The notes under the pieces are model-generated. The model was given only the letters and a program-made list of their open reading frames with translations. It had not been told where the DNA came from and made no database searches. The position numbers and the translations under genes are program-made. DNA of 64,000 nt from Micromonospora sp. HNM0581 (GTDB lineage: Bacteria > Actinomycetota > Actinomycetes > Mycobacteriales > Micromonosporaceae), in contig NZ_JAASAD010000002.1 in assembly GCF_012726175.1 (NCBI RefSeq), forward strand, positions 434,001-498,000, in the 5' to 3' direction. Within the stretch, counting starts at the first letter, position 1. Every line of letters begins with the position of its first letter. Below, in pieces: positions 15,435 to 23,972 of this stretch.

Positions 15435-18229
15435 GCATCGACGAGGCCAACCGGGTGACTTGCATGCCGGCCGACCCCAATAAGTCCGGCGACATGCGCG
15501 AACGCCTGATCGACCACTGGTTCCCCTGCACCACCGTTGATGCGGCCGTCGGTACACCTGTTGGCTCGGGTCGCAGCGAAAAGGCGATTTTCCCGTGGTT
15601 CGCGTCCCGTCCCATCGCTCAGGCACGCGCCGCCGTCCTCACGACTCTGCTGCCCAACGACGATGGACTCCGGGAGTTCGTCGAGGCCGCCGTACGCACC
15701 GGATCCTCGGAGGCGTTCGATCGGCTGGCGGATCGAATTGCCGACAACTACCCAGGCCGTACCCCCGTAGTCATCGACATCTTTTCCGGCCGAGGCATCA
15801 TCCCGCTCGAGGCGGCGCGTGTCGGTGTGACCGCTGTCGGCACTGATCTGAGTCCGGTGGCCACCCTCGCTGGACGTCTCCTCGCAGACTGGGCGATTCG
15901 TGACTGGTCTACCGAGCCCGCCCTGCCGTTCACAAGTAGCCAGCCCGCGACGTTCGATCTCTCCAGCGTCGACCGACTTGTAGCCGACGCGCGGCTGTTG
16001 CACGAGGAGATTGGCCGGCGGACCCGGGCCATCCTGAGCGCCCAGTACCCGGCCGATGCGAGCGGGCGGCAGCCCTGGGGCTACCTGTGGACCGTCTCCA
16101 TGCCCTGCGACCAATGCCGTCGGCGGTTCCCGCTCATTGGCAGCTTTGTGCTCCGGCGCCCCTACCGTCGCACGCAGGACGAGGGTCAATCGATGAGGCT
16201 CGTTCTCGACGGTGACACGTGGCGAGTCGAGGTGATCGCCGGTCCCACCGACGCCCAGCCCACGTACTCCTCGGCGGGCAAGAAAGGCAAGAGCGCCCGC
16301 TGCCCGTTCTGCAACCACGTGCACACACTGGAAACCGTGAAGGCGAAGGGCTTCGCCGAGCAGTACCTCGACGAGCCGCTGGTCGCCGCCGACTTCGCCA
16401 CCGATGACGGCGACACGAAGAAGATCTTTCGGGTACTGCGGCAGGACGAGCGTGACGCCGCTGTATCGGCCCGACCGGAGCTACTGCCGAAGGCCGGGCA
16501 GTTGTCCGCTGTACCCGACGAGGCCATCCCGCCTGGCAACGTTCACACAGTCCAAGCCAGCGGCTATGGGTACACCAACTACGGCGACCTCATGTGCTCG
16601 CGGCAGACCCTGCTGTTCGGCACCCTGGCCCAGCAGATCCGTACCTGCCACCAGGAGTTGCTAGATTCGAGCGTCTCAACGGACTACGCCCACGCTTTGG
16701 CTGCATTTGCGGCTGCAACGCTAATGCGGATGCTTAAGCACGCCACTCGCGGCGCAAAGTTACGGGCGCACGGGAAGCCCGACGGGTCCGGGCAGAACCG
16801 GGTCCAAGTCGACCACATCTTCTCGAACGAGGCCAGCCTAGCTTTTCAGTTCGACTTCTTCGAGGCTGGCATTGGCGAGGGTCCGGGTACATGGGCCGGA
16901 CTGACCGAGACAGGAATGACTCCGTTGGCCGCCCACGTCCGAGGCAAGAGGGGCAGGCCAGCCCGGCTGAGGCGTGCCAACGCCATGGCGCTGCCGTTCA
17001 GAGACGGAACAGTCGACGCGATCGTCACGGATCCGCCCTACTACGACATGATCGAGTACTCCGACGCTTCGGACTTCTTCTACGTCTGGCTGCGCCGAGC
17101 GCTTGTTGATGCCCAGCCTGACCTGTTTGCGGAAACCATCGGCACCGAGATCGCCCCTGACCTTCAGAATAAGGACGACGAGATCATCGTCCGCCGGGTG
17201 TTCAACGGCGGTGTTCGGCACGACCGCGAGTTCTACGAGCGGTCCCTCTCCCGTGCATTCCACGAAGCGCGACGGGTGCTTCGTTCTGACGGGCACCTGG
17301 TCGTCGTCTTCGGTCACTCCGACCCGGACGCTTGGCTCCGCTTGCTTGGCGCACTGCATGACGCGGGGTTCGTCGTGACCAGCGCTTGGCCGTCCCGAAC
17401 AGAGACATCGAATACTGGCGTTGCAAGCATCAAGGTGACGGTCACGATCGGATGCCGCGTTGCGACCTCGCAGCGGCCCGTCGCTACGGCTGCGCAGGTT
17501 GATCGTGAGGTCGCGACGGCGGTCAAGGCTGCAGTCAAGCAGTGGGATGCCGACGGGCTGGCGCTCACCGATCAGCTCATGGCCGCATACGGGCCGGCGA
17601 TGGAGGTGTATGGCCGATATAGCTCCGTACTGCTTCCGAATGGGGAACAGGCCAGTCTCGACCGCTACCTCACGCTGGCGCGGAGCTCCGTGCGGGACGC
17701 GACCGCGCTCAAGCTCGACCAGTTGCCGCTGGAAACGTTCGACGCTCCGACTCGGTTCGCCGTCTTCTGGCAGCGGCTTTACGGCCGCACCGATGTTCCG
17801 AAGGGAGAAGCCCGGTTCCTCGCACAGGCCGACAACCTGCGGCTGGAGGACATGCGAGGCGCACTGCTAACCGAAAGCAGGAGCGGTTTCAAGCTGCGCT
17901 TGGACCCACCAGGCTCCTTCAGCGACCGTTCATCGACCTTCGAGATTGCCCGGGTCGTGGCGAAGGCGTGGGAAGAGGGCGGCACCGAGGCGGTGGCCGC
18001 AGTGCTGGCGAAGGCAGACAGGCAGGCCAACGACGCACACCTGTGGGCAGTCGTCGCCGAGATCGTGCGGCAGTTGCCAGCGAGTGACCCGGTCGCAAAG
18101 GCACTAACGGCGGTGCAACGCAATGCCGGAACCATCGGCACGATGATCCAGTACGCCGCGGTGGCCGCTGAGAAGGAGGCCGACGCGCAAGCCCAGATGG
18201 TGCTGCCCTTCGAGGAGGAATTGTCGTGA
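15431..18229 (+). CDS. DUF1156/COG1743-type adenine-specific DNA methylase with Zn-ribbon (defence operon gene 2)
   Basis: The 932-residue methylase has an N-terminal DUF1156-like region (LIDHWFPCTTVDAAVG ... EKAIFPWFASRPIAQARAAV), SAM-binding motif I VVIDIFSGRGIIPLEAARVG (about 114-133), a zinc ribbon built from CDQCRRRF (about 226) and CPFCNH (about 290), and catalytic motif IV VTDPPYYDMIEYSD (about 530). It should methylate adenine N6. In defence islands such enzymes mark self DNA for a partner helicase/ATPase. GTG 15431 overlaps the helicase stop and its own stop overlaps the ATPase start, so the three are coupled. No sign of truncation. Confidence 0.88.
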   Translation: MSIDEANRVTCMPADPNKSGDMRERLIDHWFPCTTVDAAVGTPVGSGRSEKAIFPWFASRPIAQARAAVLTTLLPNDDGLREFVEAAVRTGSSEAFDRLADRIADNYPGRTPVVIDIFSGRGIIPLEAARVGVTAVGTDLSPVATLAGRLLADWAIRDWSTEPALPFTSSQPATFDLSSVDRLVADARLLHEEIGRRTRAILSAQYPADASGRQPWGYLWTVSMPCDQCRRRFPLIGSFVLRRPYRRTQDEGQSMRLVLDGDTWRVEVIAGPTDAQPTYSSAGKKGKSARCPFCNHVHTLETVKAKGFAEQYLDEPLVAADFATDDGDTKKIFRVLRQDERDAAVSARPELLPKAGQLSAVPDEAIPPGNVHTVQASGYGYTNYGDLMCSRQTLLFGTLAQQIRTCHQELLDSSVSTDYAHALAAFAAATLMRMLKHATRGAKLRAHGKPDGSGQNRVQVDHIFSNEASLAFQFDFFEAGIGEGPGTWAGLTETGMTPLAAHVRGKRGRPARLRRANAMALPFRDGTVDAIVTDPPYYDMIEYSDASDFFYVWLRRALVDAQPDLFAETIGTEIAPDLQNKDDEIIVRRVFNGGVRHDREFYERSLSRAFHEARRVLRSDGHLVVVFGHSDPDAWLRLLGALHDAGFVVTSAWPSRTETSNTGVASIKVTVTIGCRVATSQRPVATAAQVDREVATAVKAAVKQWDADGLALTDQLMAAYGPAMEVYGRYSSVLLPNGEQASLDRYLTLARSSVRDATALKLDQLPLETFDAPTRFAVFWQRLYGRTDVPKGEARFLAQADNLRLEDMRGALLTESRSGFKLRLDPPGSFSDRSSTFEIARVVAKAWEEGGTEAVAAVLAKADRQANDAHLWAVVAEIVRQLPASDPVAKALTAVQRNAGTIGTMIQYAAVAAEKEADAQAQMVLPFEEELS

Positions 18230-21162
18230 CCGTAACCGCCGCGCATACTCCCCATTGGGCAGACTTCCTCAAGCTGCGCCCGGAGGTACGCACTTCCGAC
18301 GGGTCTATTGGCGAGCTGCAGATGAGCCTGCACAAGGCCGTCTACCAGACCGTCGATGTGCCCTACCGCAAGGTCGAATACTACGGTGACATTACCGAGC
18401 CCACGCCGAACCTCGTCGGATTCTTCTCCCGCGTCGCTCGCCGACTCGGCACCGAAGCCGACGCTCCAGCCTTGTTCCACCTAGACCAGGGGATGGGAGG
18501 CGGCAAGAGCCACGCGCTGGTCGGTTTGTACCACATGGCCAACAGCCCAGCGGACTTCTTCGCCACCGAACTCGGTCAGCGGGTGTACCAGGAGACTGGA
18601 CACGGGGCGGCAGCCGTGGACCTTGAGGGCGCGACCGTGGTCACGCTGACTGCTGACTACTTCAGCCCAGGAAGCACGAGCGAGGTGTTCGGTCCGGCGA
18701 CCAACCTGTTCGAACGGTTTGTCTGGGCACTCGTTGGCAGCGACATGGATCGCTATAAGCGCCATGTGGCCGCCGGTCCGAACAAGGGCACGCTCCAGCA
18801 GGCGTTGACCGAGAGCGGTCGGCCGGTGCTCATCCTGCTCGATGAGCTCATGGACTATGTCCTGGCGCTCTCCGATGTGGCGCACATCGACACGATGCCA
18901 GGCGAGAAGGCGTTCCTGAACGCGTTGATGGACGCCTGCGATGATGTGCCCCGGGTGGCGTTCGTCGTTGTCATGATCCGTTCCGAACTCGATGAGCGGG
19001 GCTACCCGCCGCAGGCGCTCGACTTCCGCGACTACGTGGCTGCCCGGCTGGTCCGTAACGGCCAGACTGTCCCTGTCACCGAAGCGCAGGACTTCTCCGC
19101 CATCATTCGCCGACGGCTGTTCGAGCTTCCGGACGGCGAACTGCCCATCCGCGACCTGGCTCGTCGGTATGTGGCTGCGGCCGAGCAGGCCTGGCGCGAC
19201 AAGGTGTTCGAAAAGCTCGGACCCAACCGTGGCCTGTCCGGCTTCGAGGACAGAACGTCGGCCAGTTACCCGTTCCATCCCGAGCTGATGCGACTGGTCC
19301 GCGAGGAGTGGGCGCAGGTCTCCGGATTCCAGCGAGTCCGTTCCACCGTCGCGATCTTCGCCCGCACCGCGATGCATTGGGTCACCGAGCACAAGGCCGG
19401 GCGGTGGGCGCCGCTACTTATCGGCGTTGGTGACATTCCACTTACCGTTGCCCTTGAGCAGTTGCTGTCGTCCGGACTGCTACTCGGCAATGACCGGGCC
19501 ATCCAGGGCTACCGGGCGGTCGCCAGTACCGACATCACCAGCACGGACGGCGGCACGGGCCGCGCGGTCGTCGTCGACGCAGCCCTCCGTAATGACGGCG
19601 TGACCGTCGCGCAGCCCGCGCCAGCCGTCCGGATGGCCACCGCCCTGCTGTGTTACTCGATCGTCGGCAGACCGCAAGGCCGGCGCGGTGCGACGAAGGC
19701 CGAACTGTTGGCCGCCATCTACGGGCCGGCTGGTGTTGGGGTGCCCTTCCCTGCTGCCGACGAAGTGTTCAACAAGCTCACTGGCGACGAGGGGCTCGGC
19801 GCGCTGGAGGTCACTACGCCGACGAATGCACCAGCACGCTGGCACCTGTCAATCAAGCAGACGCTGCGGATGTACTTCACCGCTGCGATGGCGTTGGTGC
19901 CACTCGATGCCCGGGGTGAGCTGGTGTGGCGGGAGGCGCGACGGCTCGCGTCGAAGGGCACCTTCGACGAACTCGTGCTTGTCGACAGGCCAGCTGACGA
20001 TCGGGCTCCGCTGGACAAGGTGTTCGAGGGGGTGGACAGTGCCGAGAACCGCCTCGTGCTGCTGGACCCGCGTCGATGGACACTGCTCAACGGCAAGGAC
20101 TCGGTCAGCCGTGACGACATAACTGCACTGCTCGGGCTCGGGGACCAACCGCTGCGCGTCGACAACGCCGCCAGCTGCGTGGTCGCCTGTGTGAACACCC
20201 AGCGGCGTGATATCGCGTTGAAACGGGCCGCGGAGGTTCTCGCCTGGCGTGAGGTGATCAAGCAGCTCACCGACGATACCGAGGATGAGCTGCGGGACGC
20301 CCGCAGTAAGCACGACGATGCGGTGGGGAAGTTGCGCCGCGACATCGAACGCGCCTACCAGCACTACGCCTACCTGGTCCGTGCCGGGGATCTATACGTC
20401 GAGTTCAAGCGGTTCGACGAGGACAGCCGGACCGCGCTCAATGGCGGGCACCTATGGACCGCGCTCGTAGAGGCGGGGCGCGCGACGCTGCCTGCGGCGC
20501 TGTCCGCCGGCTACCTGGCCGCGCTCCTGGAGGGCTTCGATCGTGCGCTGACGCCACGCGAGGTCGTGCAGGCGTTCTACAAGAACCCCTCGTTCCCCTT
20601 GGTCACCTCCACGGACGAGATCCGTCGCGTCCTGTTCGAGCTGCTGACCACCGGCTGGGAACTCGTCGACGCGGATGGAAACTCGCTGTCGATCACCGGC
20701 CCCGGACAAATCTCAATCAACTCGATCAGTCAGTCCCTGCGTCGTCGGATCGAGAAGCCAAGCCCCACCCCAAAGCCGGGCGCACAACCTGCTCGCCCGA
20801 TGGCGTCCGGCCCGGATGGGCTCGGGGGAGATGGGGATGGTGCCACGCTCTTCGGAGGCGACGAGTACCGTGCCGATCCTGCACCGCCCGACCCCACGCC
20901 GCCGCAGCCCTCTCGGCCGAAGGTGTACAAGCGTTACAGGGTCGAGTTGGCCAATCGCAGCATCACAGGTGCGGACACGCGCGACCAGGCATGGCAGCTA
21001 CTCAAGGAACTAGCAAAGGTCATCGACAGCGCCAATCCCGCTGACCATCAACTGCTCAGCCTTAACCTGACCCTGGTGACCGCCGAAGGGGAGCAGGGGC
21101 AGATTGAGGGCAAGGCTCAGGCGCTCGGCGCGCAGGTGCGCGTTGAAGATGACGACTTCTAA
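18226..21162 (+). CDS. DUF499/COG1483-type AAA+ ATPase (defence operon gene 3)
   Basis: The 978-residue protein starts with TPNLVGFFSRVARRLGTEAD, then Walker A LDQGMGGGKSHALVGLYHMA (about 86-105), and a Walker-B-like VLILLDELMDYVLALSD, matching the DUF499 family of predicted ATPases that accompany DUF1156 methylases. A proline-rich linker near residue 850 (SPTPKPGAQPARPM) leads to a C-terminal domain of about 90 residues (KVYKRYRVELANRSITGADT). GTG 18226 overlaps the methylase stop. Its role in the system is unknown; energy-dependent DNA remodelling or effector loading is a reasonable inference. Confidence 0.85.
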   Translation: MTVTAAHTPHWADFLKLRPEVRTSDGSIGELQMSLHKAVYQTVDVPYRKVEYYGDITEPTPNLVGFFSRVARRLGTEADAPALFHLDQGMGGGKSHALVGLYHMANSPADFFATELGQRVYQETGHGAAAVDLEGATVVTLTADYFSPGSTSEVFGPATNLFERFVWALVGSDMDRYKRHVAAGPNKGTLQQALTESGRPVLILLDELMDYVLALSDVAHIDTMPGEKAFLNALMDACDDVPRVAFVVVMIRSELDERGYPPQALDFRDYVAARLVRNGQTVPVTEAQDFSAIIRRRLFELPDGELPIRDLARRYVAAAEQAWRDKVFEKLGPNRGLSGFEDRTSASYPFHPELMRLVREEWAQVSGFQRVRSTVAIFARTAMHWVTEHKAGRWAPLLIGVGDIPLTVALEQLLSSGLLLGNDRAIQGYRAVASTDITSTDGGTGRAVVVDAALRNDGVTVAQPAPAVRMATALLCYSIVGRPQGRRGATKAELLAAIYGPAGVGVPFPAADEVFNKLTGDEGLGALEVTTPTNAPARWHLSIKQTLRMYFTAAMALVPLDARGELVWREARRLASKGTFDELVLVDRPADDRAPLDKVFEGVDSAENRLVLLDPRRWTLLNGKDSVSRDDITALLGLGDQPLRVDNAASCVVACVNTQRRDIALKRAAEVLAWREVIKQLTDDTEDELRDARSKHDDAVGKLRRDIERAYQHYAYLVRAGDLYVEFKRFDEDSRTALNGGHLWTALVEAGRATLPAALSAGYLAALLEGFDRALTPREVVQAFYKNPSFPLVTSTDEIRRVLFELLTTGWELVDADGNSLSITGPGQISINSISQSLRRRIEKPSPTPKPGAQPARPMASGPDGLGGDGDGATLFGGDEYRADPAPPDPTPPQPSRPKVYKRYRVELANRSITGADTRDQAWQLLKELAKVIDSANPADHQLLSLNLTLVTAEGEQGQIEGKAQALGAQVRVEDDDF

Positions 21163-21193
21163 AGGCTGATGTCCACCAGTTCTGACGTGTGAA

Positions 21194-21250
21194 AGGCGGG
21201 TTGCTCGCCTGCATCAACCAGGGGCCGTGACCGTCAAGCGAGTCACGGTT
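21194..21250 (+). terminator. Terminator hairpins after the defence operon
   Basis: Two hairpins follow the stop at 21162: AGGCG / CGCCT (21194-21210) and CCGTGAC / GTCACGG (21225-21248, 10-nt loop) followed by TTT. They would isolate the defence operon from the phage late genes. Confidence 0.5.
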
Positions 21251-21305
21251 TCGAAGGGTAAGGCATGGTAGGGGCCCTCCCTTCGATCGGATCTATGCGG
21301 TCGCA

Positions 21306-21644
21306 ATGCTGATGCGTATGCTCACATCCGTGACGGAGCTGATCGAGGCCGCGGTGGTACTGCTCTTCGTTGCCCGGGTGACCCGGTTGGTTGTTGCCGA
21401 CGAGATCACCCGCTCGTCACGGGAAGCGATCGTCCGCCGGCTCCCTGAGGACAGCCCTCTGGTGTACCTGTTGTTCTGCCGGTGGTGCCTGTCGGTGTGG
21501 ACCGCCCTGGCGGGTGCCGCAGTCTGGTGGCTGCTGTCCGATGTCCCTCGGTGGTCCGGTCTGTGGTGGGCCGACGTGCCGACGGTCGCGCTGGCCCTGT
21601 CCCACACAACCGGCTTGCTAGTTCGCGCCGAGCCTGAGGAGTAA
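21306..21644 (+). CDS. DUF1360-like small membrane protein
   Basis: The 112-residue protein has a first hydrophobic helix (LIEAAVVLLFVARVTRLVVA), an arginine-rich loop, the pattern LLFCRWCLSVWTALAGAAV (CxxC entering a second helix, as in DUF1360-type proteins, where TCPWCxGxW is usual) and a third hydrophobic segment. It ends four bases before the portal gene and is probably the first gene of that operon. The start is uncertain because no ribosome binding site precedes ATG 21306. Function in the phage is unknown. Confidence 0.65.
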   Translation: MLMRMLTSVTELIEAAVVLLFVARVTRLVVADEITRSSREAIVRRLPEDSPLVYLLFCRWCLSVWTALAGAAVWWLLSDVPRWSGLWWADVPTVALALSHTTGLLVRAEPEE

Positions 21645-21648
21645 CCGC

Positions 21649-23526
21649 ATGGCCTGGTGGGGCACGAAGCCCAACACCGACAGCGAGGTTGGCAGGGCAA
21701 CTGCGGTCGTCGCCTCGGCGGCGAAGATGCGCTACGACTCCGGTGGCAGCCTGCGCAGGGTCAGTAAGCAGCAGTGGCAGGAGGAGGCATGGCGGCACTA
21801 CGAGGAATGCGGCGAGCTGGCCTACCTGGTGAACACGATCGCGAAGGCGATGGGCCGGGCCCGGCTGTACATCACACAGGTCAATGATGAGGGGCGGCCC
21901 GTCGAAACGCCGGACCAGGCGCCGGCCGGCGTCAACGAGACGTTTCTCGGCGGCCCAGGCAAACAGGCTGAGCTGCTGTCCGATGCCGGAGTCCAACTCG
22001 GTGTGCCCGGCGAGTGCTACCTAATTGGTGAGCCAGAACGCGATGAGGACGGCAACGCCACCGACCGGGAGACGTGGATCATCGCGTCGACGGATGAGCT
22101 GTCTGAGCGGGCCGGGAAGTACATCCTCGACCAGGGCGCGGGCGCCAGGGAACTGGAGCCCGACGAGACGGTCATCGTGCGGATCTGGTCGCCGAGCCCC
22201 CGCAAGCACGCCCTGCCGTCATCGCAGGTGCAGTCCAACCGGCGGGTGCTGCGGCTGATCGAGCGGCTGACGCAGTACGTGCAATCGCAGATCGACTCTC
22301 GATTGGCGGGTGCGGGTGTGCTGCTGCTGCCGAACGAGCTGAGCTTCGTCGCTCCCGAGCAGGAGGAGAACCCGGAGGACGGGGTGTCGTCGTTCTTGGC
22401 GACGCTGACCGAGGCGATGACCACCGCGGTGAAGGACCGTGACTCGGTTGCCGCGTTGGTGCCGATCGTTGTGCAGGGGCCGGCGGAGCACTTGGAGAAG
22501 GCCCGGCTGCTCAGCTTCGCCACGGAGCTGTCGTCGGCGGTGCCGTCGATGCTGGACGGCGCGATCCGGCGGCTGGCACTCGGCCTGGACGCCCCTCCCG
22601 AGATGCTGCTGGGGATGACCCAGGCGAACCATTGGGGCGCCTGGATGACCGACGAGGCGACGATTAAGTACCACGTCGAGAGCAAGCTGGAGTTGGTGTG
22701 CGCTGCGCTGACCCAGCAGATGCTGTGGCCGGCGCTCGAAGGTGCGGCCGGCGTCGCCGATGCGAAGCGGTGGATCGTCTGGTACGACACCAGCGAGCTG
22801 ACGCAGAGCCCGGACAAGGGCGCCGATGCGAAAGACCTCTACGGACTCGGTGAGCTGTCCGGTGACGCGCTGCGTCGGGAGACGGGCTTCGGTGAGGAGG
22901 ACAAGCCCACGGATGATGAGCGGGAGCTGCGCAGGCTGCTGGAGATCATTCGGACGGTGCCGGCGGCCGGGCCGCTGCTCGTGCGGCGGCTGCTGGAGGT
23001 CGCCCAGGTGGGCGTGCAGGTCGACCCGGCGGAGTTGAAGTCGCCCGCGCCGGCTGAACTTCCCGCCGGCGAACCGCCGGCCGCCGACGCCCCCGCGCCG
23101 GCCACGGCGCCGCCGCCCGACGGAGATACCGAACGCCGTGGTCCGCCCGAGAAAGCGGCGCTCGCCGCCGCAGCGGAACCGTTGACCGGACCGTTTGTTG
23201 GCGCGTGCGAGGCCCTGGCGTTGCGGGCGCTGGAAGTCGCCGGGAAACGGGTCATCGGCCGTGAGCGGTACCGGCACACTGACCTGTCCGTTTGGGAGTA
23301 CCACACGGTGCGGCAGGCCACCCCGACGTCGGTGCCCCGCCTGCTCCAGGGCGCGTTCACCGCGGTCCCGGCCGTGGCGGGCCGGCTTGGCGTCGACGCG
23401 GAGAAGCTGACGGCGGCCCTCAGCGGCTACGTCAGTGGGCTGCTGGTCGCCGGGCGGCGGCACGACGTCGACGAGTTGCGCGAGCACCTGGCGCGCACCG
23501 TCGCCGGGGAGTTGGTGCCGGCTTGA
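21649..23526 (+). CDS. Phage portal protein
   Basis: The 625-residue portal forms the dodecameric vertex through which DNA is packaged. Typical elements are the N-terminal WRHYEECGELAYLVNTIAKA, an alpha/beta core, and the helical crown around LIERLTQYVQSQIDSRLAGA ... LGMTQANHWGAWMTDEA. The protein is longer than most siphovirus portals: after residue 470 comes a Pro/Ala-rich linker and a 130-residue helical C-terminal extension. ATG 21649 is preceded by GAGGAG. The following genes overlap tightly, so this opens the head operon. Confidence 0.88.
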   Translation: MAWWGTKPNTDSEVGRATAVVASAAKMRYDSGGSLRRVSKQQWQEEAWRHYEECGELAYLVNTIAKAMGRARLYITQVNDEGRPVETPDQAPAGVNETFLGGPGKQAELLSDAGVQLGVPGECYLIGEPERDEDGNATDRETWIIASTDELSERAGKYILDQGAGARELEPDETVIVRIWSPSPRKHALPSSQVQSNRRVLRLIERLTQYVQSQIDSRLAGAGVLLLPNELSFVAPEQEENPEDGVSSFLATLTEAMTTAVKDRDSVAALVPIVVQGPAEHLEKARLLSFATELSSAVPSMLDGAIRRLALGLDAPPEMLLGMTQANHWGAWMTDEATIKYHVESKLELVCAALTQQMLWPALEGAAGVADAKRWIVWYDTSELTQSPDKGADAKDLYGLGELSGDALRRETGFGEEDKPTDDERELRRLLEIIRTVPAAGPLLVRRLLEVAQVGVQVDPAELKSPAPAELPAGEPPAADAPAPATAPPPDGDTERRGPPEKAALAAAAEPLTGPFVGACEALALRALEVAGKRVIGRERYRHTDLSVWEYHTVRQATPTSVPRLLQGAFTAVPAVAGRLGVDAEKLTAALSGYVSGLLVAGRRHDVDELREHLARTVAGELVPA

Positions 23527-23744
23527 CCGCCCTTGTTTCTGATCTGGTGTTGGCGCACGGGCACGCCTGCCAGCGGTCCGGACGCGGCAAGGGCTGCCAG
23601 GTCATCCGCTGGTCGCAGTGCCGGACCTGTGGCTGGTGGGGAGAGCTGTGGGACGGTGACCAGCCGCCCCTGAGCGACGCGGAGCACGCTTGTGACCCGG
23701 AGGATGCGGCCCGCTACCAGCAGACCTGGAGGAGCGGTGGCTGA
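23523..23744 (+). CDS. Small Cys/His-rich phage protein
   Basis: The 73-residue protein begins at TTG 23523 in a TTGA overlap with the portal stop; GTG 23547 is an alternative. It carries HGHACQRSGRGKGCQ, CRTCGWWGELW and HACDPED, enough Cys and His for a zinc-stabilised knuckle. It overlaps the next gene by eight bases. Unknown function, presumably an accessory to head assembly or DNA entry. Confidence 0.6.
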   Translation: MTALVSDLVLAHGHACQRSGRGKGCQVIRWSQCRTCGWWGELWDGDQPPLSDAEHACDPEDAARYQQTWRSGG

Positions 23745-23970
23745 TCCGCAGAGCGTGACCCTGAGCGACCTGCGCGCTGCTCTCGCGCAGGTCGGCATCG
23801 TCGTCGACGAGGACTTCGTGAGCCTTGAGCTGCGGGAGAACGGGCTCACGGTGCACCGGCTGGTGCGTACCGAGTCGAGGATGCCGGCCTGCCTGCCCAA
23901 CGGCGGTGTGCAGTGCGTCGGGCACACGATCACGGTGCTCGCCGAGACACCGCCCAACCAGGAGGAGTGA
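23737..23970 (+). CDS. Small phage protein, unknown function
   Basis: The 77-residue protein starts at GTG 23737, four bases after GGAGGAG. It has a short helical N-terminus (TLSDLRAALAQVGIVVDEDF) and a beta-rich C-terminal half with two cysteines. It sits between portal and MuF/protease in a run of overlapping genes. No family recognised. Confidence 0.6.
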   Translation: MADPQSVTLSDLRAALAQVGIVVDEDFVSLELRENGLTVHRLVRTESRMPACLPNGGVQCVGHTITVLAETPPNQEE

Positions 23971-23972
23971 GC

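Noticed and set aside
12219..21162. A complete classical DISARM system
   Set aside because: No DrmA, DrmB or DrmC genes are present; only the helicase and methylase parts are comparable.
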